From NCBI GenBank assembly GCA_015039465.1, contig MU130066.1, forward strand, positions 1 to 15,872: DNA of 15,872 nucleotides. The letters are read 5' to 3'. Positions 1 to 9,728 of this stretch are shown piece after piece (the first letter of the stretch is position 1; every line of letters begins with the position of its first letter). A model generated the notes under the pieces. It had not been told where the DNA came from. It was given only the letters and a program-made list of their open reading frames with translations, and did not search any database. This stretch comes from Phlegmacium glaucopus. Its lineage: Eukaryota; Basidiomycota; Agaricomycetes; Agaricales; Cortinariaceae. Position numbers and translations under genes: made by a program.

Positions 1-550
1 TTCATTCAATTTGTAGTCTATCAGTAATTTGTAGTCTATCAGTGTCAATTTGTAGTCTATTTCATTCAATTTGTAGTCTATCAGTAATTTGTAGTATACT
101 GGATTCAATTGTAGTCTATCAGTGTCAATTTGTAGTCTATCAGTTTCAACTTGTAGTCTATTTGGTAGTCTACTTACTTCAGCTTTGTAGTCAATCAATT
201 TCAACTTGTAGTTAATCAATTTCAACTTGTAGTCAATCAGTTTCAGCTTTGTAGTCTCTCACTGTCAACTTTGTAGTCTATTTACTTCAATTTCTAGTCA
301 ATCACTTTCACCTTGTAGCCTATCAGTTTCAATTCCTAGTCAATCAATATCAATTTCTAGTCTATTTCATTCAATTTCTAGTCTAATCAGTTCCAACTTG
401 TAGTCTATCAGTTTCAACTTTCTAGTCTATCAAGTTCCAACTTGTAGTCAATCAATTTCCACTTTGTAGTCCATGTACTTCAATTTCTAGTCAATCAGTT
501 TCAACTTGTAGTCTATTTCATTCAATTTCTAGTCAATCAATATCAACTTT
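1..550. repeat. TTGTAGTCTAT minisatellite, block 1
   Basis: Imperfect tandem repeats of roughly 20-22 bp built on TTTGTAGTCTATCAGTTTCA, with variants such as TTCTAGTCAATCA and GTAGTCTATTTCATTCA. The units drift in length and sequence, so this is an old minisatellite. It contains no open frame that looks like protein. Two further blocks of the same motif occur at 866-1110 and 2248-2430. Confidence 0.85.
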
Positions 551-865
551 TCATTTCTTTTTTATTGACTTGATTTCATTTTAATTACCACCGTTCAACA
601 TTGTTCAATGCCTATTATTTGACTTACTATCATACTACTACTAACAATTAATACGTAACTAGTTAAGTGGTCGTAAATAAATACTACTAATACGTTAATA
701 ATACCAATAAGTACAATACTACTAGTAATAATAAGTAAGTAAGTAGGTTGGTAGGATTAGGTTAATTAATTATTTAGTCAGATAGCTTAGTTTAGTTATA
801 AAATGAGATTGATGTTTAGGGCAGGTTCTATGGTGTGGTTAGTGTAAGTAAGTCATAGGTTGACT
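551..865. other. AT-rich gene-free spacer
   Basis: About 315 bp of unique AT-rich sequence with short TACTA/TAATA-type simple runs. It carries one degenerate copy of the palindrome near 590-612 (CCGTTCAACATTGTTCAATG), recognisable by its two TTCAA halves. I see no gene or regulatory site here. Confidence 0.5.
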
Positions 866-1110
866 TTTTGTAGTCTATTTCATTGAATATGTCGTCAATC
901 AATGTCGACTTTGTAATCTATTTCATTCAATTTCTAGTCAATCAGTTTCAACTTGTAGTCTATTTCATTCAATTTCTAGTCAATCAATTTCCACTTTGTA
1001 GTCTATTTTCAGTCTATCAGTTTCAACTTGGTAGTCTATTTACTTATTGTAGTCTATTTACTTCAACTTCGTAGTCTATCAGTTTCAACTTGTAGTCTAT
1101 TTGATTCTAT
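866..1110. repeat. TTGTAGTCTAT minisatellite, block 2
   Basis: Second block of the same 20-22 bp minisatellite (GTAGTCTATTTCATTCAATT and CAGTTTCAACTTGTAGTC variants). The short open frames crossing it translate to repeated FIQFLVNQFQL-like peptides, which is simply the repeat translated and not a gene. Confidence 0.8.
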
Positions 1111-1159
1111 TATTGACTTCATGTTTTTTTCTATTGACTTCTTTTTTTTTTGTCCGATA

Positions 1160-2110
1160 GCCGTTGAACATTGTGAACATTGTTCAACCGCGGTAAGACA
1201 TAAAAGCCATAATATGATGTTCAATGGTTGTAATCAAATGAAGTCCAGTCAGGACGCCGTTGAACATTGTTCAACCGCGGTAAGCAATCAATCAAAAAAA
1301 CCATTGTAACCCTAAGTTTTCTTCAACGGCGGTCAATGCATTCTGTTTTTTGTGTCTTACCGCCGTTGAACGTAAGAAATAAAATCAAGTCGATTGACAT
1401 AGAATGAGGTTCAATGGTAGTAATAAAATGAAACCAAGTCAGTTTGACAGCAGTAAAAAGATTCTTTGGAAATATGTGAATAATGAAAGAACAGTCTTAT
1501 TACTATATGGTGGTAAGAACATGTACGCCGTTGAACAATGTTCAACGGCCGTAAGTATGAATGAACCCAAGGATGCCATTGAACATTGTTCAACCGCGTA
1601 TTCACTTGATTTCATTTATATTGACTTGACTTGATTTCTATTATTGACTTGATTTCATTTACTTACCGCGGTTGAACAATGTTCAACGGCGTATATTGAC
1701 TTTATTTCATTTCTACATTTGATATTACTTACCGCAGTTGAACATTGTCCAATGGCATATTTGACTTCATTCAATATGACTTACCGCGGTTGAACAATGT
1801 TCAACGGCTATTGACTTGCTTTTATTTCTATTGATGTCATTTTTTGTGTCTTACCGCGGTTGAACATTGTTCAACGGCGTATTGACTTTATTTCATGTCT
1901 ATTATTGACTCCACCCAATATTACCCACCGCCGTTGAACATTGTTCAACCGTGGTAAGAAACAAAATCAAGTCGATTGACATAGAATGATGTTCAATGGT
2001 AGTAATAAAATGAAACCAAGTCAGTTCAATGGCGATAAGAGAGGATTCTTTGGAAATATTATGTGAATGAACAGGTACGCCGTTGAACAATGTTCAACCG
2101 CGGTAAGTAA
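1160..2110. repeat. Palindrome array, left intergenic
   Basis: About a dozen copies of the 25-bp palindrome (arms CGCGGTTGAACA and TGTTCAACGGCG, one arm mismatch, central T), in both orientations. Copies near 1258, 1528, 1930 and 2078 run with CCGCGGTAAG at the right end or a close variant; copies near 1666, 1785, 1854 run as CTTACCGCGG. Spacers are AT-rich TATTGACTTGATTTCATTT-like units. A spacer with ATTGACATAGAATGA and CAATGGTAGTAATAAAATGA occurs twice (about 1391-1440 and 1974-2022), so larger units were duplicated too. No gene is visible. Confidence 0.85.
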
Positions 2111-2247
2111 TTCATTAGCTATTGAATATATTATTATTGAATGTCTACAGTGCTCAAGCCCAATGATTTTCTATTACATAATCAAATTTGCATCCCTGAC
2201 CTTCCTGTTTCGTAACCTTACCTTGTCCTACACCAAACACAACATAC
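2111..2247. other. Unique spacer
   Basis: Short unique AT-rich stretch between the palindrome array and the third minisatellite block. Nothing functional was seen in it. Confidence 0.4.
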
Positions 2248-2430
2248 ATCAATTTCAACTTTGTAGTCTATCAGTTTCAACTTTGTAGTCTATTTCATTC
2301 ATTTTGTAGTCTATATCAGTGTCCATTTGTAGTCGATATCAGTCTCCATTTGTAGTCCTATCAGTAATTTGTAGTCTATCACTGTCAATTTGTAGTCTAT
2401 CAGTAATTTGTAGTCTATTTGGTAGTCTAC
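2248..2430. repeat. TTGTAGTCTAT minisatellite, block 3
   Basis: Third block of the minisatellite, with units such as CAGTTTCAACTTTGTAGTCT and a CAGTAATTTGTAGTCTAT variant that is also abundant at 1-110. The sharing of rare variants between blocks suggests that the three were one array, split by the palindrome array and unique DNA, or exchange sequence. Confidence 0.8.
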
Positions 2431-2870
2431 TTATTCATTCATTTCATCTTACCACCATTGAACAATTCATTAATCATCCACACCCATAACCATTGACCCG
2501 CATCCTTTTTGTAGGAACATGAATATGTAATGTACCACCATCCAAACGGGGTAAGAACACATCTAGGATACCTGCCATCCATTCTGAAACAACACGAGGT
2601 TACCTGCCCTATGGTTTTCATTCATTCCTTTGGCGCCTATTTCAAATCCACCATCACTGCCCCTTTCCCCCTTACATAAATCTATACATATCTTATACTA
2701 CTCACTGCCTCGCCTTATTCCCTGTTAATTTCAATCAATTCATTTGGCCTCCCCTCAACGCCACATAATACAACCCTTCTGATCACTATCATATATCATA
2801 TCATATAAGAATAGAATGGCCTCATAATAATAAACCAAGTCACCCCCAACCCACACACACCTCTACTCAA
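2431..2870 (+). promoter_or_regulatory. Putative promoter and 5' leader of gene A
   Basis: Unique sequence with a degenerate half palindrome near 2449 (TTACCACCATTGAACAATTC). Towards the gene it becomes pyrimidine-rich (CCCCTTTCCCCCTTACATAA near 2660) and then C/A-rich, ending in a CCAACCCACACACACC stretch just before the ATG at 2871. CT-rich leaders are common upstream of fungal start sites. No TATA box stands out clearly. This is inferred from position and composition only. Confidence 0.35.
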
Positions 2871-5800
2871 ATGGACTTGCACCTTGAACATCCTTTCGAC
2901 ATTGCACTCCCAGAACCTGGTCTCCACGAACTCGATCACCCGGCTTCCCAAGCAGATTTATTAGAGGCAGCACTCACCAATGCTGCTTTAAACAGGAGGG
3001 TAAGAAACGATGAATTCTACGCTCAGCCTTGTATATCACGCCCACTATCACATATGGAGTCCCTATTTACCCTCAAAAATCGGCGAGCAGCAATGGAATT
3101 ACTGCAAAAACGGCATCAAATCGACTGGAAGTCTTCAACACACCACATATCGAATCAACATCCCAACCTTACCTGGAATGTACAACGACACTACATCGAT
3201 ATGCTTGTATGTGTCTCTCTTGATATAGGACTGTCTATCCTGCTTCCTAGTGAACGGGACCATGCCTTTGCTTTTGAATTTGATTTTGCCAAACAAAGTC
3301 GCCCATTCTCTGCCAAGTTTGCAACACTAGGTTTCGATGCTAAAGGTTCTTTCTTGTGGGTTGGAAAATGTGGCGGATCCGAGGACATCTTTATAGCATG
3401 GGCCCCAACAGAATCTTTGGGAGGAAATGGAGATGCAGTCAAAGTGGGGTTGGCTAGTGGTCCTACACAACTCAGTGTTAAGCACTACAGGATAACAGTT
3501 ATGTTTTTCGCATTCGTTCTGAACAAGCTGGCTCCCAGAGGAGTCTGGTTAACCCACCAATACCCTAGTCTGTAGGACAGGGAGGCTATTGACGATGCAA
3601 CAGGTCTCTTGTAAGTGATTAATTAACAAATTTTTGGACCTTGACCTTCACCGTGGTTGACAACTGTTCAACGGTGGTTAATGTTAATATTTTTCAATAG
3701 CAGACAAATAAAATGAAGTAGTTAAAGAACCGCGTTAACATTGTCAAGGCGCTATGACGCCGTTGACAAATGTTCAACCGCGGCCTTCTTTAACTACTGC
3801 TTCATTTCATTTGTCTGCTATTGAAAAATATTAACATCAGCCGCGGTTGACAAATGTTCAACGGCGGTTGATGTTAATATTTTTCAATACAAATAAATTC
3901 AAGCAGTAGTTAAAGGAAGGCCGCGGTTGAATATTTTTCAACGGCTATTGACCGCCGTTGACAAATATTCAACCGCGGCCTTCTTTAACTACTACTTCAT
4001 TTTATTTTATTTGTATTCAAAAATTTTAACATCAACCGCCGTTGAACAGTTGTCAACCGCGGTCAAGCTTCAACTCAAGAATCAATTCTAATAACTAATT
4101 ATCACTCTAGAGACCACAACATTCTCCTCACTGAGACTCAGTTGCGATCACTTCACCATATTATCTCTGACAACTATCATGACTGGATAAACAATGCCCC
4201 TGATGCATATAAGGAAGACAGTTTTATTTTGGATCGAAAGCCTATCATTGTCACCTCTCGCTATGGACAAAACCAAGAAATGATGCCAGGTGACTCTCAG
4301 AGTTGGCGCAGACGACGTGATTTTACCAAGGTTCATTATATGTCTGTGGCTATTGCAACACACCTCAGGTACCCATTCATCATCATCAGTAACCTACTAA
4401 ATTATTATTAACATATTATTAAGGTCAAGGCTAGCAAGGGACTGGCAAATACAAAATCTGGACGACATTTGGGAGAACCATCCAAATGGCTTGTATTCAT
4501 CTGCTGATGAAATGTACCGTCAAGAGTTCACTGAAGAAACACTAGAGGATCTGCCAATGGAAGATGAAAACGCACGCGAAATTCCCATTTATACACATGA
4601 CGGATTCCAGGTCCAGCGTCGTCTTGGCATGTTTCCAAGAAATTCTCCATCACTAGGCATCCTTGTTAATATTGGATCCATCCAACAACTCTTTGGAGAG
4701 CACCATGCATTCGACGATACAACACATTATGAATATGGCTTACCTGGCCCTCAAAATTCAACTACAACCGTATATCCTCAGGCAGGCCTTAGAAGTGCCG
4801 GTCATTTCCAAGCAAGTGGACTAATCAACAAATTCTATCCACACATCGAAAGGATCAATACACGCCTTCGAGACCAAGCCAGACTACAGGGACTCAATAA
4901 CAATTTTCCAATCCTAGGTGTGTCTTGTCAAGGCTATAACTCAGTTATGCATACCACCAGAGGTTATGGTGTCCAACATCATGAGGCTCAGCAAGGACTC
5001 GTTACTGCTGCAGTGGGAGGACGCTTCACATGTGATGCCAATGGGGAGGAGAAATGGAACAGGGTTGTAAGGAGCTGTGAACGTCATCTTCCTCATGAAG
5101 CCTTTGAGCGGAAAATATCAAACGACGCCATTACCAGGGACCTTCGACTTGAGAATGTGTATGCAATTGACCTAACTGCAATGCGAGAGGAGGATCGAAG
5201 TGGGGAGTAAGTCACATTTATTCAGTCTTATACATTTATTATTTATACTCATTACATTCTTTATAGTGTTGTTTTCGAAGAGATCCTCAGTCCGTTGGCA
5301 AGAATATGGGGGCATTCATCGGTTTTGGATGAAATTATCGAACATACAGTTCTCTTCAGTCCAGAGGTAAGTTAGTTATATGTTGAATTCATTGATAAAA
5401 TGAATGATACACGTTTCACAGGCATATCCTGCAATCTATAGTTGGATGAGTTATCCATTAACTGCACTCTTGGATATTACATGGGAGCGAGTTAAAGCAG
5501 AGGAAGCCACCATTGCACGATTATCACTGGATCCAGGGATTGTGGAGATTATCTCATGTGCAGAAAGGGCACTAAACTTTATGCATACAGGGAATCCAGC
5601 AGTAATCAAGACTACAGTTATGAATCCGTTGTGGATTGGAAGAGCGATTATTGACGATGGTGTTGGCAGCTTCAATCCTAAAGTGGTGAGGATTCATCAC
5701 AGGGAGCTTGTAAAGGTTTTCCATGGTCAGTGGCCATATGATGAAGTTCGTAATCTGCCGAAATCTTCCACGGAAAGTGCGTTGAGATATAGATATGGAG

Positions 5801-7985
5801 AACTGGCAGTAGGGGTGAGTGATTTATATGATTTATTGATTTTCTTACTTGATTGTTTTTCTTCCCCGCCGTTGACTGATTGTCAACGGCGACTGATACA
5901 TTTTCCCTGGCTGATTGTCAATGGCTACTGATCAACTACTGATAATACTGTTTTCCTTACCGCGGTTGACAATCAGTCAACGGCTATTGATATTGTTTTC
6001 CTTACCGCGGTTGACAATCAGTCAACGGCTACTGATACTTTTTTTTTACTGCGGTTGACTGATTGTCAACGGCTACTGATACTTTTTTTCTTACCGCGGT
6101 TGACAATAAGTCAAAGGCTACTGTTGTCCTTACCGCGGTTGACTGATTGTCAACAGCGACTGATACTTTTTTCTTACCGCGGTTGACTTGATTGTCAATG
6201 GCTACTGATACTTTTTTTCTTAACGCGGTTGACAATCAGTCAAAGGCTACTTGATACTTTTTTCCTTACCGCGGTTGACAATCAGTCAACGGCTACTGAT
6301 ACTGTTTTCCTTACCACCATTGACAATCAGTATTGACAATCAGTCAATGGCTACTTGATACTTTTTCCTTACCCTGGTTATTCTTTTGGTTTAATTATCG
6401 ACCACTAACTATTATTCTTTAGAATTACATGGCAATGTTTGCTCTTCAGGTCCATACAGAACGACCCATCCCATCCTTCCTTTCACCAGAGAGCCCCACC
6501 ATTGCTCGTGCCAAAACCTGGGTTTACACCGCCCTCGTCGCTCTTGTAGCCGATTCCCAGCGCCTGGTATCTCAGGCAGTAACTGCAGCTTGTAACAAAG
6601 ACCTTCAAAGTCCTGATGAGGAGGTCAAGTCTGCTGCTACCATTCGCTTGCAGTTGTTGGCAGCCTGGCACAAGTCTAAGTTTCCCTTTGCTTGGGAACA
6701 ACCTGGAGAAGCACACTCTTCCACCTATGCATTGCTTGTCAAGCTCTTGACTACATCTAATCAGGGAGAGGCAAATCCCCTTAACAAATCCGAAAAGTGT
6801 CTGTCTTATCTTGGCCTTGCTCAACATCTAGTGAAGATGGGTCGTACTCAATCCTCATCGAATCCAAATTCAATCATCATTCAGGCCCCATTAATCAAGA
6901 ATGGGATCTGTCCTATGGCTTTGCGAGCTGCGTCAGAAATGACATTAGACCAACTCAAGAAAGAGACTACAACATATGCACTGTGGGCTCGTGGTCTTCA
7001 AGCCTTGCGTATCCACTTTTTACCTTGGCATAGGAACAACCGCCATGCAAAGTCGACAACACACGAATGCTGGCTCTTTATTACAAGGTCATCAGGAGGT
7101 TCAGAAACGCTTCCTTTGGAACTACACCAGCAACAAGAAGAGCAAGGAGGGTCTGCTATGGTTGTAGCAACGTCGACAGCAAACCAGGATCCATCTGCAC
7201 CATGGAGTATCCCTTCAAATCTATGTGGGATGGGCGCGTTGTGGGAGAAGAATGTTTTGCCATCTCAATGGAACATTTCGGCTGCTGCCCTTTCAAAAGC
7301 TGAAGGGGCGGAATATCTTGAAGCCACCTACCTGTGGGTCCAAGATAATTTCGATGGAAAGAAGACGCATCACCGGTTGGGACTGGTAATCGCTATTATG
7401 TTTTCACGATTATTGCCCAACATTGGTTATCCAAAGACACCTGGAACAACTATCTCTTTCAACCTAACATCTGACGTGTTGACTAGGAAAATTCGTGATG
7501 TTGAGTGGATTCTGCCCTCACATAAAGGGGTGTCTCAACGTGAACCTTTCATTACTATGATGTCGACGGCCATTATTGCGCTACTGGACAGTGGATCCCC
7601 CTTTCGCAGGTACTTGGCTAAGAACAACAACACCTTTGGAGCACCATGGACTGACAAACATGGTTAGTTGTACAGTGGTTGATATTCTATGATGATGATG
7701 TTATTGATTGATTGAATAGGTGCCAAATGTATGACGCCCTTCAACTTCATTCGTATTGGGATTGCGAAAGCGATAAGCCATTCTGTGATGACGCGGCCAC
7801 GATTCAATCACAATTGGAAGATTGAGGAGGATGATGTGTTGGATGGACTGTGGAAGGACATCAAGACTTCGCTGAGCAGTGAGAGATTTGGGGTGTATTT
7901 CGCATTTCGTAGGGTGTTTGGAGAGGAGCCTGCAAGGTCTGCTGGGGAACGGGGAGAGTTTCCAGTACCTCCTAGGGCATCATAA
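2871..7985 (+). CDS. Gene A: large protein of unrecognised family, 9 exons
   Basis: Exons: 2871-2999, 3091-3206, 3251-3610, 4111-4368, 4424-5206, 5267-5366, 5422-5814, 6423-7662, 7720-7985. They total 3645 nt and chain in frame at every junction. The model has 1215 codons including the TAA stop, with one in-frame TAG at codon 190. I recognise no catalytic domain. Well-formed blocks include LGFDAKGSFLWVGK (residues 108-121), TSRYGQNQE (from 250), a Cys-Gln-Gly-Tyr block at 456-459 followed by HHEAQQG (from 473), and a long Ala/Leu-rich helical C-terminal half (exons 8-9). No signal peptide or clear membrane segment was seen. Introns are 44-91 nt except intron 3 (500 nt) and intron 7 (608 nt), both filled with palindromes. 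The start is the first in-frame ATG after the CT/CA-rich leader, with G at +4. Intron 1 is the least certain junction. A cytosolic or nuclear role is possible; function unknown. Confidence 0.72.
3573..3575 (+). other. In-frame TAG in gene A exon 3 (codon 190)
   Basis: The frame reads ...HQYPSL, TAG, DREAIDDATGLL and then splices at the GTAAGT at 3611 to exon 4 with perfect phase, so coding clearly resumes after the stop. Either the allele is broken (CAG to TAG would need one C-to-T change), or a weak intron removes it. A GTTATG...CTGTAG interval at 3498-3575 is 78 nt, in phase 0, with a TTAAC possible branch site. Against that intron, the 25 residues it would delete look like real protein. 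Confidence 0.6.
3611..4110 (+). repeat. Gene A intron 3, filled with nested inverted repeats
   Basis: A 500-nt intron with donor GTAAGT at 3611 and acceptor CACTCTAG ending at 4110. Palindromes flank two long hairpins: 3678-3733 pairs with 3779-3838, and 3866-3926 pairs with 3973-4036, both carrying a TTAATATTTTTCAAT...AGTAGTTAAAG sequence. The outermost palindromes (about 3650-3678 and 4035-4064) are themselves reverse complements, so most of the intron can fold on itself. Loops here are ACAAATGT, ACAACTGT and AATATTTTT types, unlike the other arrays. Confidence 0.85.
5815..6422 (+). repeat. Gene A intron 7, palindrome array with GACAATCAGTC loop
   Basis: A 608-nt phase-0 intron (donor GTGAGT at 5815, acceptor TTCTTTAG ending at 6422). 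It holds about 11 palindrome copies between 5865 and 6345, every 40-45 bp, separated by a TACTGATACTTTTTTTCTTAC-type spacer. Stem ends match the general family (CCGCGGTTGA...TCAACGGC), but the middle is CAATCAG in most copies and its reverse complement CTGATTG in others (5872, 6057, 6143). The sense strand reads CTTACCGCGG in nearly all copies. Confidence 0.88.
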
Positions 7986-8398
7986 TGACTTACCGCGACT
8001 GAACTTCAATGGCTATTATTGACTTGATGACTTGAACCCCCCTTTGAATGGCATGTTGACTTGATTTAACTGTCTGACTGTGGTTGAACATTGATTGAGG
8101 ATTACTAACCGCGGTTGAACATTGTTCAACGGCGTATTGACTTGATTTTATTTACTTACCGCGGTTGAACATTGGTCAACGGCGTGGTGACTTTATTTCA
8201 TTTCTATTGACTTCATTTTGTTTGTCTTACCGCGGTTGAACATTGTTCAACAGCATATTGACTTGATTTTACTTGTATTGACTTGATTGTATTTACTTAC
8301 CGCGGTTGAACATTGTTCAACGGCGTATTGACTTGATTTTATTTACTTACTGCGGTTGAACATTGTTCAAGGGCGTATTGACTGTATTTCATTTCTAT
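7986..8398. repeat. Palindrome array downstream of gene A
   Basis: About seven copies, the first (worn) starting only about 7 bases after the gene A stop codon. The clear copies (about 8108, 8158, 8229, 8299, 8349) read CTTACCGCGG on the plus strand, with spacers of the TATTGACTTGATTTTATTTA type. The stretch at 8081-8130 (ending GATTGAGGATTACTAACCGC) recurs inside both arms of the adjacent large inverted repeat. Gene A must end transcription inside or beyond this array; no separate terminator was seen. Confidence 0.8.
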
Positions 8399-9289
8399 GT
8401 TATTATTAAACATTCTTATGAGGTACTATGACTACTGTGGGATTGATCAGTACTATTCGTGTGAAGTACTATTATTATACATGGTTGACGTTATTAACTT
8501 CTATAGAAGAGTGTTACATGTCTTACTGTGGTTGGTTGGACATTGATTGAGGATTACTAACCGCGGTTGAACATTGTTCAACCGCGTATTGACTTGATTT
8601 CATTTGTATTGACTTGATTTTATTTACTTACCACGGTTGAACATTGGTCAACGGCGTATTGACTTGATTTCATTTGTATTGACTTGTTTTCATTTGTATT
8701 GTCTTGACTTGATTTGATTTACTTGCTGCGGTTGAACATTGGTCAACGGCGTATTGACTTGATTTCATTTCTATTGACTTTACCTGACTTAGCCACTATT
8801 GAATATGTGACTGTGATAGAACAATAGTAAGAAAATGAAATGAAGTCAATACGCCGTTGACCAATGTTCAACCGCGGCAAGTAAATCAAATCAAGTCAAG
8901 ACAATACAAATGAAAACAAGTCAATACAAATGAAATCAAGTCAATACGCCCTTGAACAATGTTCAACCACGGTAAGACAAATAATGAAGTCAATACATCA
9001 AGTCGATAATAGAAATGAAAGCAAGTCAATACGCCGTTGACCAATGTTCAACCGCGGTAAGTAAATAAAATCAAGTCAATACAAATGAAATCAAGTCAAT
9101 ACGCGGTTGAACAATGTTCAACCGCGGTTAGTAATCCTCAATCAATGTCCAACCAACCACAGTAAGACATGTAACACTCTTCTATAGAAGTTAATAACGT
9201 CAACCATGTATAATAATAGTACTTCACACGAATAGTACTGATCAATCCCACAGTAGTCATAGTACTACATAAGAATGTTTAATAATAAC
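8399..9289. repeat. Large near-perfect inverted repeat, about 891 bp
   Basis: The left arm (8399 to about 8770) is the reverse complement of the right arm (about 8834 to 9289), around an unmatched centre of about 60 bp. The outer part of each arm is unique sequence (left from GTTATTATTAAACATTC, right ending GAATGTTTAATAATAAC) with only rare differences over about 180 bp. The inner part is palindrome array, so orientation flips from CTTACCGCGG on the left to CCGCGGTAAG on the right. No open frame lies within. It could be a non-autonomous terminal-inverted-repeat element, or a duplication inverted through the palindromes. Confidence 0.85.
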
Positions 9290-9300
9290 TAGTGATCAAT

Positions 9301-9728
9301 CTCACAGTAGTCATCTTGTGAGAAACCCTTATATTAATAGCCCTGTCACGTTTTCGATGTTTTGGCGCCCATCCCCATACCTTTTCTCCATTCTACCGCT
9401 GGAAAACAACATCTATTAATGTCCTCTATACATTCCAGTTGTTTTTTTGGCCCCCAGATATGTTTGGTGTACCTCCAAATTTCGAGTGCGATATAGTTCC
9501 ACTGTTTGTCACGCCTCGCGGTTTTTGCCCACGGTCAGACCATAGAGGACTAATTTCCTACTATGGGCCAAGAAGGTAACTACAACTGGTATGTATCAAA
9601 CTATTAACTATAAAATCTTATATATTAATCTTTTTCTAGTTCAACAAACACTACTATCAACAAGCTCAACTCAACTAACTCAACTCAACTAACCTCAACT
9701 CAACTAACCCAACACAACACTTATTACA
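9301..9728 (+). promoter_or_regulatory. Putative promoter and 5' leader of gene B
   Basis: Unique sequence free of palindromes, unlike its surroundings. It has mixed composition with short pyrimidine tracts (GTTGTTTTTTTGG near 9438) and TTATATTAATAG near 9330 as a weak TATA-like site. The leader just before the ATG is a run of CTCAACTCAACTAA repeats (9665-9715). TATAAAA at 9609-9615 falls inside the likely leader intron, so it is probably not the core promoter. Confidence 0.4.
9589..9639 (+). other. Candidate 5' leader intron of gene B
   Basis: A 51-nt interval starting GTATGT and ending CTTTTTCTAG, with a CTATTAAC possible branch site. This is the same length and style as the coding introns of gene B. 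It lies 89 bp before the ATG. An upstream ATG at 9572 opens a frame that, spliced or not, does not join the main one, so it would act as a small upstream open frame. Confidence 0.45.

Noticed and set aside
1028..2288. Several short open frames in both strands of the left repeat region
   Set aside because: They are translations of the minisatellite and palindrome repeats (repeated VEHCSTAV- and FIQFLVNQF-like peptides) with no independent protein character.
3010..3228. Separate small gene in the second frame of the gene A start region
   Set aside because: Its latter part is exon 2 of gene A: using GTAAGA at 3000 and GTATGT at 3207 as donors joins all three frames in phase.
5865..6345. CRISPR-like array (regular repeats and spacers)
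   Set aside because: The spacers are themselves repeated, the repeats lie inside a eukaryotic intron, and no cas gene exists.
7731..7985. Independent 84-codon gene
   Set aside because: It is exon 9 of gene A; the intron 7663-7719 joins it in frame.
7990..8400. Rho-independent-type terminators from the hairpins
   Set aside because: The host is eukaryotic, and the hairpins occur mid-intron as well as after genes, so they are not terminators of that kind.
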